Notes under the pieces: model-generated | What the model was told of the DNA's origin: nothing | The model's input: the letters and a program-made list of their open reading frames with translations, nothing else | Database searches by the model: none | Part shown: positions 37,260 through 49,553 of the stretch, in pieces | Numbering within the stretch: the stretch's first letter is position 1 | Layout of the letters: the number at the start of each line of letters is the position of its first letter | Source of the DNA: Marsupella aquatica | Taxonomy: Eukaryota; Marchantiophyta | Direction of reading: 5' to 3' | Assembly (NCBI GenBank): GCA_973895155.1 | Contig: OZ316893.1 | Location: 17,856,001-17,920,000, forward strand | Length of the DNA stretch: 64,000 nucleotides | Position numbers and translations under genes: made by a program

Positions 37260-40200
37260 TGTCATGTCGTCGGCTTCGGCCTTAACTCAGACTTCAGCTT
37301 AGACGGGCACATCCCTTGTAAATCTGAGGGTTCGGGCAGGAAGGGAAGCACGTAATGCACCTTATTCTCATAAACTAGCGCTAAGTGCGCATACTGCTAA
37401 ATATGAACACCTCCTAGGTATGGTTTGTGTTCCGCCACCGGAATGTACCTTAGTCGATAGCAGGATCGACCCCGGCTTAAGGGCTTCTAAGCCTTCGTGC
37501 TGTCCACCTTCGATCCAGATTCAATGATACAGGTCCTCAACCCGTGCTCGCAACCACTTACCCGTAGGCTACACCCTGTGCACGTCTCGGGTAGTGCGTT
37601 CGGCCTGGCCCTGCCACCCATATACAAGAAACCCACACACATACACACGCACATGCATACAATCTTGATTTACACGAAGGAAAATGATGGGAAAGGATTT
37701 TACTACAAAGGGAACATATGCGTACACTTAGTTGACCCGACAGCCCCGGAATGAACAGGTTCAAGGGCGAGGGTGCACACTACAATGGAGCCCGGCTCCG
37801 CACTCGCCCGACGAGCTTAGTCCTACCCCCCCCTTGGTACTCTTTCATTCCCAGAGGTCGGGACTCCCCGCACATACCGCGGACGTCCAACTTTGAAACT
37901 AAAAACCCCCCTGCCTCTACCGAGGGGTGCACTAAATACTAAGGGCCGAGGGACGGGGTGTCCTCTCGCCGAAGATTCGCTGACTAAGGTCCTAACTATG
38001 CTGACAATCAGGCCGGAAACGGCTGTGTCTTATTAGAAGATCCTAATCTACGTAGGCTGGACAGCATGGCAGCGATGCTGTACCTAAGGCAGGTGCCTGT
38101 CCCAAGAGCTTGACTAAGCTAGTCCTAATCCTAATCTATTCCTACTCCGCCGCTAATGCCTGGCACGCTTGCCAGAGCCGCCTGAATGGGAGCGGCCATC
38201 CCGCTGCCTTCGAAGCCTGTCATTGTCCGCCTTGAGGAGCTGGACCTGGTCCAGCAGAGATTCGTTCTCTCACCTCGCCGCGTCCGTCTCCTCTGCTGCC
38301 TCCTGACATGCCTCCTCCAGCTGCTGGGCGTCGCTCGTCAGTTTACCCGCCAGCTGGTCCTGCTTCTTGGCCTCGGTTTGGAGCCGCGCCACCTCGGCCT
38401 GCAGCGTGGCTATCTCCGCCGTATCCCGCTGGGCCCGTTCCTCGGCCTCCTCCAGGTCTTTCTGCAAGGTGACAGTTTGATTCTTCAAACTCTCAATCTG
38501 GTTCCGGAGTCGTGTAATCTCGGCCTCGTTCCCAGCTTTGGCCTGTTCGGCTAGGGCGGTAAGAGCGTGCGCCTTTGCTAACAACTCATCGGTGGTTGCA
38601 ACCTTGGGTCATAGTTGCCAAAGCTCAGCCTCTTGAGCCGCAACTTCGTTCTTTAGGTACACGGACTCCACCCGGTACCGCTCTATCCTCTGAAGGGCCT
38701 CTGACTGGGCCGGACCTGCCTTTACTGTGGCAACCAACTCCTGATTGAAGAAATAGGCTACCTTCCGGGCCATGAACTCCCCGGTATCCCGGGCAATTTG
38801 ATGAGAGAAATCTCCCAGAAGCCCGTTCAGAAATGTACCCGGTACGAAGAGTTCCGGGTGGTCCAGGTTGTGCATGTCCGGAGTTGGGCACCGGCAGACG
38901 TCAACACGCGTGGGGGCCGGGGCAGTGACGTCCAGCCCTGGGGACGTAACGTTGGAAGGGGCTGGAGCGTCCTCCTGTAGCAATGTCCGGTTCTCCGGAA
39001 TAGCCACCGGTGGGTCTTTGGGAGAACCGGGCTCGGGTAAGACCTCCGCCGTACCGACTTCTGTACTTAGCCCGGCCTGTTGGGTCGCATCAACGGTTGC
39101 AACACCTGACCCATCCGGTACCTCCTCGGTTACGACTACAGCTACTTGTGGAGGTGGGTGGGTGAAGCTGGCGTGTCCGCTGGACTTCGAGCCTCGGGTT
39201 GGGGCCGTCTCTCCAAGGCCGGGAAAACCCACCTAGCTGGGACCAGCTTTGTAACGTTGACACGGGGAAGGGTTCGTCGATCAAACCGAGCGTACCACTC
39301 AAGAATGATCTCGATGTGGCTAGCAAAATATGCCTTCCCGCCAATGTACAGGGTCTTCCTTCGCCGCTCCATCTCTTCATGGAATTTCTTAGCGAAGTAC
39401 GACGCCCACCTCCTAGGTCGATAGTTCTCGACCTGGATAACCTGGGCGGCGGAGATCTCTCCCCGGGGTTCCATCATGTGGAGGGCGTACCTCTGGAACT
39501 CCAGTCGCTCAGCTATCTCCGGGATGAGACAGGTCCTCATCACGAACCCGTTGTCCACTGCTCCCTCTGAGGGAAAGCTTGAAGATTGGTACTTTGCTCC
39601 CTTGCCCCCGGGAGCCCGTGATTTGACTCGATGGTCACCTTCGGGTAACCCGAAGATCATCCTGAGCCGTTCTTCCGTGAGGGACATACTCCTTCCCCGC
39701 AACCGAGTATGTTGATGCGCGTCGTCATAATTCCTGACGAACTCCGTCATGTCCTCCCCGTAGTACCTGCAAGTGTTCCAGGGGAGGGAGGCGAGGTGCT
39801 CGAATCCCTGAGTCTTCAGGTACACCGCATGCTTGGGATGGAGGATGTTTTTGTGAACGTTTTCCCCCATGCGGTGCATCGTCACCTTGGCTACGGCTAC
39901 CGTGGCCAACGGTAACCCGGATGCAGTGGCGGATTCCTTCCTCTTCTTCCCCCGTGACTGGCTCGGGGAAGGTGACACCTCCCCATCCTCCCAATCAGGC
40001 CTGGGTAGTGCCACTGCCGTTAGTAACAGGCCCGGGTCGGCCACGGTCACCATGTTGTCTGCCGGGGCCGCTCCTGGGGTCAGAGCAGGGGGTGGGGACG
40101 ATATAGTGTCGGCCCCCTGAGCGCTTGTTCCTCTGGGCCGCCTGGTCAAGGGTGGGGTAGCCTCGTCGTCATCGCTAAGATCCACAGCGTTGATGACGGA

Positions 40201-41261
40201 GCGTACTTGTGCTGGCTGGGCGATCGGTGGTGGGGTTTGGCTAGGCTGCGGCTGAGGCTGAAGCTGAAGCTAAACCTGAGGTTGTATGGGTACGGGTATG
40301 GGTACGGGTACGGCTGAGTTGGTCATATTGGTTGATGGCCGAGTTCCCCTGAAGCTCTGTAGGTGCTGGTAGAAGTTCTCTGAAGTGAGTGCAGACGACC
40401 TTGTCAAACGGGTAGTGCTGGACTCGCGGTTGATGATAGCCCGAACCTGAGCAGGGATGTGGTCGAAGTGATGTCGTTGCAAGTCGATCGTACCCGGGAT
40501 ATTGAAGACCTCGTCCGGAAGCCGAAGCAATGCTTCCCAAAACCCGATATATTTGTCTCCGTTGAAGAAGTACCCAGATACTTCTGCTGGTCGGTAAAGC
40601 TCGCTCTGAGACAGGTAGTCAAAGTTAAGGATGTAGTGGTGTCGTCCTGCTAGGCGAATGGCTCTCTCGTACTCGCGTTCGATTTCGTATCGGTGCGGGT
40701 TGGTGTGTTTCAATGAGTCGGCCAAGTGCCTTCCGGTAGATAGGAATTGCGTCCAGAATCGAATGGCCGAGCTGGAGAGGATCGTGTGCAACATTCAGAG
40801 GAGATAGTAGTGGCGACTTAGAGCGAACGAGAGAGCTGGGGTCGAAGCTGGCGCGTGGACTGATGGACTGGTGCACTACAAAGGGTTGGCTCCCCTTTTA
40901 TACCTTGAGGGCTTGTCGATCCTCCGATGTCTCCTCGATGCCCATAGGCTGAACCGCTCACGCTTGTGGTGTACCGGCCACTCCGCCGGTCTGAGTCAGC
41001 GCGTGTCAGTGGCCGCTTCCTTAAGTTCGTTATACGGACCCGAGGGAGGGGCCCCTCCACGCTCGTAACCCGGGTGTGCGAATAGCGACCCGCCGCCAGT
41101 CCGAACCTGAATTCCCCCTTATTGCCTAATGATGTCCTACCCATAATGATTACCTAAATACTGTCGTTATGCTAATAATAGCGGCCTAAGACACTCCTAA
41201 CGCACATGCTGAGCGCAGTTAGACCAAATCACTCATTAACCGCCGTACCGGCGGCGTCACA
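37260..41261 (-). repeat. 5' LTR of inner gypsy element (4.0 kb, coding)
   Basis: 4002 bp. On the minus strand it starts TGTGACGCCGCCGGTACG and ends CGACATGACA. It is far longer than a usual plant gypsy LTR and contains the ORF described separately at 38153-40794. Confidence 0.88.
38153..40794 (-). CDS. LTR-encoded sense ORF: globular domain plus coiled coil
   Basis: About 880 codons in the LTR on the same strand as gag-pol, interrupted by a TAG near 40271, a frame change near 39200 and a stop near 38611. The N-terminal part has a WTQFLSTGRHLADSL start and YFFNGDKYIGFWEALLRLP. A Pro/Gln-rich linker follows. The middle domain reads KTQGFEHLASLPWN, RMIFGLPEGDHRV and GKAYFASHIEIILEWYARFD, loosely like the plant-mobile-domain or putative plant transposon protein families found beside retroelements. 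The C-terminus is long heptad coiled coil (AEITRLRNQIESLKNQ). The related LTR at 60710 keeps 542 codons of it open (62338-63966), which suggests past selection. Function unknown. Confidence 0.65.
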
Positions 41262-42753
41262 ACCCTTCTCCTTTGCAACCCATACAAAGCTTGACTGGCT
41301 GACCATCCGCTTGTTTCCTTGCATTGGTGCACTCCCGGGAGAAGTGACCTGGTTGACCGCAGTTGTAGCATGCTGCAAATCTCTGAACATTTGGTTGTGG
41401 AGGTGTAGTTGGATTTTGAATGATGCGGGGATACATCTCCCCTGAAATGGTTCTCAACGCTCCCCACAAAGAAGTGGGTCGGTTAGCCAAATCTCGGGCT
41501 CCGGCCTCACTGATGCCGAACACACTATCCGCGGCATCTCCAAGTATGTACTCCACCTCAAACTCCCCTATCGTTCCATCGGTTATCAATCGAACATGCT
41601 TTGTACCATGCTTTGGACAGACATCCTTATGATGTCTGGTGGTATAACAGTGAGCGCACCATACTGAGGTGTCATCGGCTGCCTCCTTCTTCACCGGCTT
41701 TGCGTTGGCTAATAATGCTTTCAGCTGCTCCGTGATAGCTGTTAACTGATCCGGAGATGCTTTCTTGGGATCCAACTTGGTTTTCACCTTTTCCGCAACC
41801 CTCTCTTTCTTTGTGATTTTCTTTTTCTTACTCCTGTCACCATCCTCCGAGCTGGAAGATGTTTCACTCTTACTGGTATCACTCTCAGAGCTACTACTCT
41901 CCTCCTTGGCTTTCTTGGATCGCTTCTTCTTGGTCTTTTTCTTGCCGGATTCCTCCTCTGAAGATGAATCCTCAGACTTATAGTGCTTTTTCTGGCTCGT
42001 GATATCAGCATTGATGTATAACTGAATATCACGAATTACCTCCGCTAAAGACTCTGGATTCCCCTTCCTAATCGCGAAACTCATCTTTTGAGGTAGAGCA
42101 TTAACCAACCACTGCAACTGCATCTCGTCTGATGCATTGGTCTTGGTTCGTTGCACCAATTTGTGGAATCGCTGCAAGAATTTCCGGAAAGACTTGTTCT
42201 CCTTGAATTGAAGCCGTCCTAGCTTCAACATTGCCAATTCAGACGTCCCAATGGGACTGAATTCCTTGACAAACAGCTGCTTGAAGGTGACCCATTCATT
42301 CTGCTCCCCTGGTTCCAAATTGGAATACCATGGTCGAGCCTCACCCTTAAACAACCCAGGTAGGATCTGCATCTTAATAGCGGACTCTCCATTAGCAGTT
42401 GCAGTCCCATCAAACTCCTCTAGCCAGTCATTCGGATCCTCCTCATGTTTACCATGGAATGCTTTGTAATGGATTCGTGATCTCTGACTGAGTCGTGGTG
42501 CTGCTTGCCCACCAAATTGTGGATCCAGCTCACCCATCTCTTGCACTGGTGAACTGGGTTGGGTACTGGGCGCGTTACTACTCAACAGATCCCCTTCCAC
42601 GGTTTCTAGTTCCACTCCAAAAGCACTTCGTGAACCGCCGTTGCCGATTGCAGTCTTCACCCTCTTTGACTCTTTCCACCTCGTAATTTGCTGCAATCGC
42701 GCTTCTTCCCTTAGTGTTGCTCGCTCTTCTCGTGGTGTGAATTCGTTCATCAC
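41262..42753 (-). pseudogene. Outer gypsy element: gag N-terminal half
   Basis: Frame opening MMNEFTPREERATL. It carries a capsid domain (DWLEEFDGTATANG, LPGLFKGEARPWYSNL) homologous to the inner gag, a Lys/Ser/Glu low-complexity region, and knuckles CAHCYTTRHHKDVC (CX2CX4HX4C type) and CYNCGQPGHFSREC. It then begins a third knuckle, CMGCKGEG, at the edge of the inner insertion. The continuation is at 28784 and downwards. No stop was seen in this half. Confidence 0.85.
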
Positions 42754-42813
42754 CTAACTCTGCGCAACAAACAATTCACAAGTAAGAATGCCCCCTCCAT
42801 CTAGCGCCAAAAA
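42754..42813 (-). promoter_or_regulatory. Leader and primer-binding-site candidate, outer element
   Basis: Minus strand: four T residues after the LTR end, then TGGCGCTAGATGGAGGGGGC, identical to the inner element's site. This fixes the LTR border at 42814. Confidence 0.65.
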
Positions 42814-45800
42814 TGTGGCACGTTTCCCAAGACCTCTAACCCCAAGAACTACCCTCAACCGATCATAAACCACTTGTTTATGTCCGTCCTCTTGCCTTAT
42901 GGCAGCTATTCGGCTTGGAAATGTGATACTCTCCTTCGATCCACACTTACCGGACCGATTCTTTCACTGGGCTTGTGAATTGTGCACAACTGAGACACCT
43001 AATTCCTCTTTAACTTCTTTAGGTATATTTGTATTCCGCCCCCGGAATGTACCTCTACGGCTTAATTTCTTAAGCCGGCTGAAGGTCTTTGTCAGACTGA
43101 CTCAACCCACACTTCACCGACTAACACTCTCAATCCTCACTTTTCTCTCAGAGTTTGATTGGGCAGTTTCCAATCAAGACAATGCGATTGTATTTTGCTC
43201 AACAATTCACCCTATTTGACTTAAATCGATCAAGCAATAGATATCATAACACTCAATTTCTTGGATGGCAAGAATCTGCAAACTATGCAATGAGGCCAAC
43301 TCAATTCAAACAATTCCTCAGAAATCCAAGGGAACTGGTGGTTTACTGATACCCTGCGGTCTAGATTTAGCCAAGAGCTTCCTGTGCTCACAACAATACA
43401 GATTAACACTAAAGCCTTGACTAAGAAAAAGCCCCCGAAGCCACGCTGCCCAGGTTTTTATCCTTGCAGCGCATTCAGGAAAAAACAAACGGAAATCCTA
43501 ACCACCACACACGGCCTTCCACCGCGATAATCCTACCAAAAAACTATCACCTAAAAACTTGAATAGCCCGGAACCCTGTGTGAACCGAGCATCTACTACT
43601 ACCTAAGCTGACAGGGCGCTACTTGCCCTGTCCCATCCTACAACGGCCGCGCCCTTCTGGCCCAAGCCCTTCTCCTGCCGCCACGTCCTCCTTCCAACCG
43701 ATGACTGGCCCTCCTTAATTGTCAGATGACCGGGGGTAAGTCCGAATCTTCTAACTCTGCACCTTCTCCTGCCATCGGCCCCGGCCTGACCCCTTCGGCT
43801 TCCTCGACTTTGGCTTCTGGTTTTCCGGCCCCGGCCTCGGTCTCGGCATCGGCATCTGCATTGGCATCCTCCTGGGAAACGGCTTGGAGAGCCTTTGCCT
43901 TAACTTCCTCAATCCAAGCCTTTTCCCCGATGCGCTCGGTCTCGATAACCCACGGTTTCACGTTCTGTGCGTCCATAGAAGCAGTACCATCATGTAAACC
44001 TTTTACCGCAGCTCCAAGTTGATCCGCAGTACTTACCTCTACCACCGCTGCCTTCAGGGCCACAGGTCCACAAATGTGAGCGGCCATGCTCTCGACTTCC
44101 TCCGGAGTGGCTTTAAGGGCCTTAACTTTATTATCGCCTGGCCCCATGAACGTCTTTGCCAAGTCTGCCACCAACTGCATGGCTTTGCCCCCAGTCACGC
44201 TTGACAACAGGGAGCTTGGCTTCGGCTTCGGCTTCACTATATTTCCGCCTACCATACTACTGTCGGGAAGCCTTTCAGTTGGTGACCCATATCCCGCTTC
44301 GGCATACTTCTTCAATTTCTGCGTTTGATTGTCGGCACGCCTCTGCAACCTGATCATCTTATCCTTGGCCTCCTCCAATTCCTGAGATACGTTTTCAATT
44401 TCATCGTTAAGCCGTAGTATCTCGGCCCTGGCCGTCTTCAAGGCCGTCTTCAACTCCTCATTTAAGATCTGCACGATCTCCAACTCTTGCTTATCTATGG
44501 CTGCTTTCAAGGAGTCGTTGATACCTTCCAGTTTTGTGACCTCGTTCGTCCATGCCTGCTTTGTCCTGGTTAGCTCCTCCTGAAGCTCCTTGCGTATCTG
44601 TTGAACCCGATTTAGGTGATCATTGGCCGCCGTGCACATGGCGTCATCATGCTTCTCACGCATGGCCTCCAACCGGTCGAGTAACTTATCATACTTCCTT
44701 TGGGCTTCTGCCAAGGCCTTTGGGCTTCTGCCAAGGCCTTTTCGCTTTGGGTGGCCTGCTCCTTAGCCGTCTTTCTAAGCCTCTCAACTTGGCGATTTAA
44801 ACCCTGTACTTCTACTTTTGAATTGGCTAACTCCAGCTCTATCTTCGTCAACTTTTCCTTGATCTATTGGTTATCCAATTGGTAGTTTTCCAATTGGTTG
44901 TTTGCCACTTCCAATTCCTGCTGCCTAGCCAAGAGATCCTGCTGAGTTGGTTGACCAGACTTTGTCTTAGCAACTTCGGCCTCCATGGTGCGAAGCCGAG
45001 CGATTACTTCCTCCTTCTTCAATTGCTCCAATGTCATTGCCTCCTCCAGTCTCGTCTGATCAGCCATTTCTTTTCTAAGAAATGGCCCGGATTCCAACTC
45101 GTAGCTGAAGATTTCTAAGGCTAAGAGTCCACACATGTCTCCATACTCCTTAGCCCAATTTCTTGCATAGTTTGACCTCCCAGGTGATACTGGCATCTGC
45201 CATCGAGGTCGTCTCTCCCAAGCTTTTGCCCGTAATTGGTCGAAGTCAGTGAGAGGTTCGGCTTGCCTCTCACTAAGCCGTCTTATTCCTTCCAGCCACT
45301 CTCCTCCTGGTAGCTGGCATTCATGTTCTGCATTTCGGGCCCCCCACTCCTTAATCTTCTCATGTAGCCCGGCTTCAACTTCCTTCATCTTGTCGAATTC
45401 CAATGGCATCACATCTGGTGAGGAGATTCTGGCATTTTCTGGTCCTCCGGTTTGCCATAGAAGACCACGGGAAGTCTTCTACAAAACCTTCCCATCGTTC
45501 TAACTCCTGGTACCGGCCTCTCCCCGTGATCGACATAGTCATCGTCGTAATCATCCACATTAACCTGACTACCTAACATGCCGGCCTCTCCTCCAAAGCC
45601 CCCGATCTCTTCCTCTGAAAATTGTTGGGCTGCTGCTGGTTGACCTTCCTCCACGGGTCCGTTCACTTGGGCTCTGTTAGAAGCTTTTACTACCGGCCTC
45701 TCTTGGCCTCGGCTTACCTCCTCATCTGTCTCCAAATCCATTCGCTCGTCATATTTCTTTCTCTCTTTGGTAGTCATCTTCCTCTCGACCAACTGGATGC

Positions 45801-47480
45801 CTACATATGGATTATTGCGAGTAGGCCGGTGTAACGGATTTCTCACTATATCATATGTTACTACCTCTGGCTCCTTGATAGGGGAATGCTCCCATTCTCG
45901 TGTTGCCTGTGTTGCCGACCTCCTCCCGTGGTGTCGTATGTTTAGAGGCTCCTCATCCTCCTCCACCTCCTCAAGTGGTGCAGTGATCTGCATCCGCTCT
46001 TGTATAGGCAACACTGGTGCAAAAGACTGGCTTCTTGCATATCGGCAAAGTAATTGCAGATGGTACCCTAGTCTGGATACCGCTCCCTCCCCAATGCTCT
46101 GCTTCTCTTCGTTTAATGCCTTCTTCAACTGCATTAAGAGATAGCCGTTGTAGTCTCGGCTTGCATCGATATTCTCTACCAAAAATACCTGGGCTTTGCC
46201 AATTTCTGCTCTTGGCAAGGTACAATGCAATGTGACTCTCAGGAAATCAATCAGCTGCCCTATATGTGGGTTGGTACATTGATTCCTGAAAAACCCATTC
46301 TTAGTGGAAGGCCCTGGAAATGACCTGAACTGGTCGTCCGGCAACGTCTTCCTCTGCTCCACCTTTGTCTTCCTTCTTGTTGGTAAAGCGAACACGGCTT
46401 CGATAAGCGCAGGTGTTAATTCGAACACCTTTCCATACAGCAGCGTTGTGTTGGAAGAAGCCTCCCAGCATCCCACGAAGTCCAACAGATCCTCATCCGG
46501 TATGTCTACCATTCTCCAGGACAACCTGACAATGCCCTCCAACCCAGTATCATTCATATATCCTGCATATTTGTTATCCTGAACGGCACTGAAGACCTCA
46601 TCCTCATCTCTTGCGAACTGTAATTATAAATTGGCAGGTAACTTGTTCGCCCACCCTGTCATGTTTTTATCTTCTACAGCCCGATCTCTAATTGGCCCGG
46701 ATTCCATCTTGATTGGTCTCTCCGACCTAGTTTGCTTTGCTGGAGTTGCAGATGCCGAAACTTCCTTGCGCTTCATCTCTTCAGCGCCTGAATACTTCCC
46801 AAGAATAGCTGCCTTCGTCCACTTCGCAGTGTGACCCTTCAATTCCCAAAGTGGTTGCCCGGCGTTCTTGATTGCCTCCCTGATCCCCACGACCTTATTC
46901 TCCTGAATTAGCAATTCGCCAAGCTCTGCACTGGTGGGTGTCCACAAGAACTTTTCCAACACCTCCTCCGTATCAACGAATGCCAATTTGTGAATTCCCC
47001 ACAATCACGCAAGCTCTGCTCGTTCTCTGGCTGCGCGCTCCGGCTCAACGTCTTCATACGTAGGTATCAGCTGCCTTGCTTCTTCAAGCAAACAGCCCCA
47101 AAACTTCCCTGCCTGATTCACCATGTTCATTCCACCGAATGCCAAGAACTTGCGCAATTTCCCAAACCACCTCCTCCGATCGATCGGCAGCTGATTCCAC
47201 CTCCCTAGGTTGATCGAACAAGCAATTGCACTAGTGTATAGAGTGTCGGTCCCCTCCCTACGAAGCCGCCTCCTGATGGCTTACCTGATCAAGCCCTGAT
47301 TAGGTCATAACCCTAATCCCACTTAATCGCGACCGTTGGATCAGATCCCATCACAATTTCCCTTGAACATATTGCAATCGGCTTCGATCCTTATAACTCC
47401 CTAATTATATCTACCTAATCTTTATTTAGCCATTATTTTAGGCTTAACTAAGTACTTCGTGATCCTGGCACGGCATCACA
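42814..47480 (-). repeat. 5' LTR of outer gypsy element (about 4.7 kb, coding)
   Basis: On the minus strand it starts TGTGATGCCGTGCC and ends AACGTGCCACA, with TG...CA borders. The start shares TGTGAYGCCG with the inner LTR. The inner border is supported by the primer-binding-site candidate, the outer border by the M gene resuming at 47487. The partner 3' LTR is deleted, so the LTR identity rests on the ends, not on a second copy. Confidence 0.6.
43722..47004 (-). CDS. ORF within outer LTR: globular domain plus coiled coil
   Basis: About 1090 codons on the gag strand in three overlapping pieces. They are 47004-45409 with one stop near 46624, then 45412-44864 (ATGTGATG stop/restart overlap) and 44851-43722. 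The N-terminal half has LWELKGHTAKWTKAAILGKY, LTPALIEAVFALPTRRKT and HIGQLIDFLRVTLHCTLP, reminiscent of the putative plant transposon protein family. The C-terminal half is extended coiled coil (VTKLEGINDSLKAAIDKQ) ending in an Ala/Glu/Asp-rich tail. The architecture parallels the ORF in the inner LTR although the sequences differ widely. A duplicated GGCCTTTGGGCTTCTGCCAA near 44700-44740 causes one frame change. Function unknown. Confidence 0.6.
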
Positions 47481-48108
47481 CAAAATGTGGATGACATTGA
47501 GAAATCGGTGGTCAATGTCATTGAAAAGCATGTGATGTCATTTGAAGTTGATGCGAATGGGTTACCAAAGGAGCCTCCAAGAATTCCTTTATGTCGTCTC
47601 GTTCACATGGAGGTTGTGCGCAATCTTCAGAGGAATAGTCAATCGATTGAGAAGCTAAAGGACTTGTTCCGGATATCTAGATACAATTCGTCCATTGGCA
47701 TGCGCTTTTTTGTTCAGCCATCCAACGCTGAAGGTAATCCGCAGATTTGTACAGATGAAATTTGGGGCACTTGGGATCCTCTTTGGATCATGGAGAACCA
47801 GTTGTTCGAAGCGGAATGTGAATCAGACCCCGCTTTCCACGTCCTCAAGGACAAAATATTCTATGTTTTTGATGGAAATCATCGGCTGTTTTTGTGGACT
47901 CAAGTCACAAACAAGAGTCCAAAGAATCCTAAGTATCATCCTGGCATGCAATGCACAATTTTCAAAGGAGACAAGGCATCAATCATCGAGATTGAGGCAA
48001 CGATGCATATTGTTAACCAGTGAGTTTTCTTTCACCACCGACTACTCTTCCCAATTTTGATTGTTTCCCTTCGACAATTTCTCCCTTTTTTCAGGTTGTA
48101 TTGTTAGG

Positions 48109-48126
48109 TTAGCGCCAGGCGCTATT
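48109..48126. repeat. Intron palindrome, family M copy 1 intron 1
   Basis: TTAGCGCCAGGCGCTATT inside intron 48020-48148, ending 22 nt before the acceptor. Arms TAGCGC/GCGCTA are separated by CAG, with the outer bases still partly paired. Confidence 0.85.
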
Positions 48127-49534
48127 TCCAATGTCCTCAATTTCACAGGACGAGACAGGCAGTGGTAGAGTCTTCTTGGATTTTGGATGCAGAGAGAATC
48201 ATGAGGATTTTGGCTCATGATCTTGAGTACTACAAACCCATAATTGATGAGGCAAATTATGCAAAATTTGAGAAGACAAGGAAAGGAACCCGAAAGGGTT
48301 CGTGGTTTACCAAGAAGATGCCAATGGATGCGTTGGTATACATCTTGTGTGAAAACAAGATCAAATCGTACTCGCAGCAATTTCAGGTGATGAAGAACCA
48401 GGCGAGCAGTTCCGACGCTCCATGGTCAGTCGAAGAGACGAATCTTTGTCACAGTCAGATGATGAAGGAAGCCACTAAGGAGTGGACTGTGAAAACTCCG
48501 AAGCTCACTTCCTTGCTGAGCCCAGAGTTTGAAGATTTCATGGACACTTGTGTTGAGATGTATTGTCTTACAGATCGACTCAAATGTGAAAAGGTCCCTG
48601 AAGCTGTATTCTACACCATGGATAGAGCTTGATGTTCACTGCCAATTTGGCATTAGATCCAAAATTGCGAAGTACATTGCTTGTTGCACATTGTACTCCC
48701 AAGTTAAGGAAACAGTTTTTCCATCCGCTCGGAGTATCGGACGACCTCGTGAAGCAGTGGTGCCACACCTGGCATGTTTGGAACACGATTGAGGGGATAG
48801 CAACTACTCTCCTTGAGGCATGTTTGAAGGAGGCTATGGGTTCATGCACCAAACAACGTCTTACAACACTCGGTGGAGAACTAATTTCCTTTGAGAAGTT
48901 GAAGGCTTTGATTGTAGATGATTTTAGAAAGTAGGGGGATTCCGTAAGGGCCAAGTTTTTCAACACTATTTGGGAGTCCAAGTACGTTGACAAGGAGGAT
49001 TTGAGTGAAGTGAACCGCAAGAGAGCCAAGAGATATTTGTATCGATAGTATGTGAAAATGGAGAGGAGTGACCCGAGCTATTTCTGGGCTCATCCTGGTG
49101 CCTTCCAAAAATGGGCCGTTGTGAATATGAGGTCTGAAGCGTCTGGAGACTTTCTTGGGTACACCATGTACCCACCGGAGGGAAAGTTTCCCCCAAGGAA
49201 AATGGCAAAGTGGGAGGTTTTGCATTGTCCGTGGTATCTTGACACAGACAAGTTTGATGAGACAGAGAAAGATGCTTTTCACAAGCTATCAAAGAATTTG
49301 GAGCCCATAAACATTTTGTCAGAGATGAAGCAGGGAATTGATGTCGAGATTGATCTCTTGGCGATAGAACTCCAACGGATTTGTGAGACGCAAGTCGTCC
49401 AAGTTGCAAGGAGTCGAAACCAAGAGCAAAATCCAAGCAAGAAACAACCCCAAGTGGATCTCAAAAAGAGACCAAAAAAAGTGAGTTCCTAATTTTGTAG
49501 CTTCAAATCTTCGTAATTGTCAATGTTTTATTTG

Positions 49535-49553
49535 GTTAGCACCAGGCGCTGTT
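49535..49553. repeat. Intron palindrome, family M copy 1 intron 2
   Basis: GTTAGCACCAGGCGCTGTT inside intron 49481-49578, ending 25 nt before the acceptor. This is the same intron position as 16667-16758 in copy 2. Confidence 0.8.

Larger units (their letters stand above)
28785..41261 (-). mobile_element. Inner Ty3/gypsy LTR retrotransposon, near complete
   Basis: A 12.5-kb element inserted on the minus strand. Both LTRs have TG...CA ends: 5' LTR 37260-41261 and 3' LTR 28785-31169. Flanking 5-mers are GCCCT (28780-28784) and ACCCT (41262-41266), a target duplication with one mismatch. Removing the element restores a zinc knuckle of the outer gag. Gene order is gag-protease, RT-RNase H-integrase. 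The leader carries a primer-binding-site candidate. LTRs of about 4 kb that contain a sense ORF are its unusual property. Several stops in gag and pol mean this copy is not autonomous. Confidence 0.88.

Noticed and set aside
47487-48019. Bacterial contamination or a plastid ParB gene as the source of the ParB-like domain
   Set aside because: The frame is split by a GT-AG intron, a second copy with plant introns is at 18 kb, and the flanks are plant retroelements.
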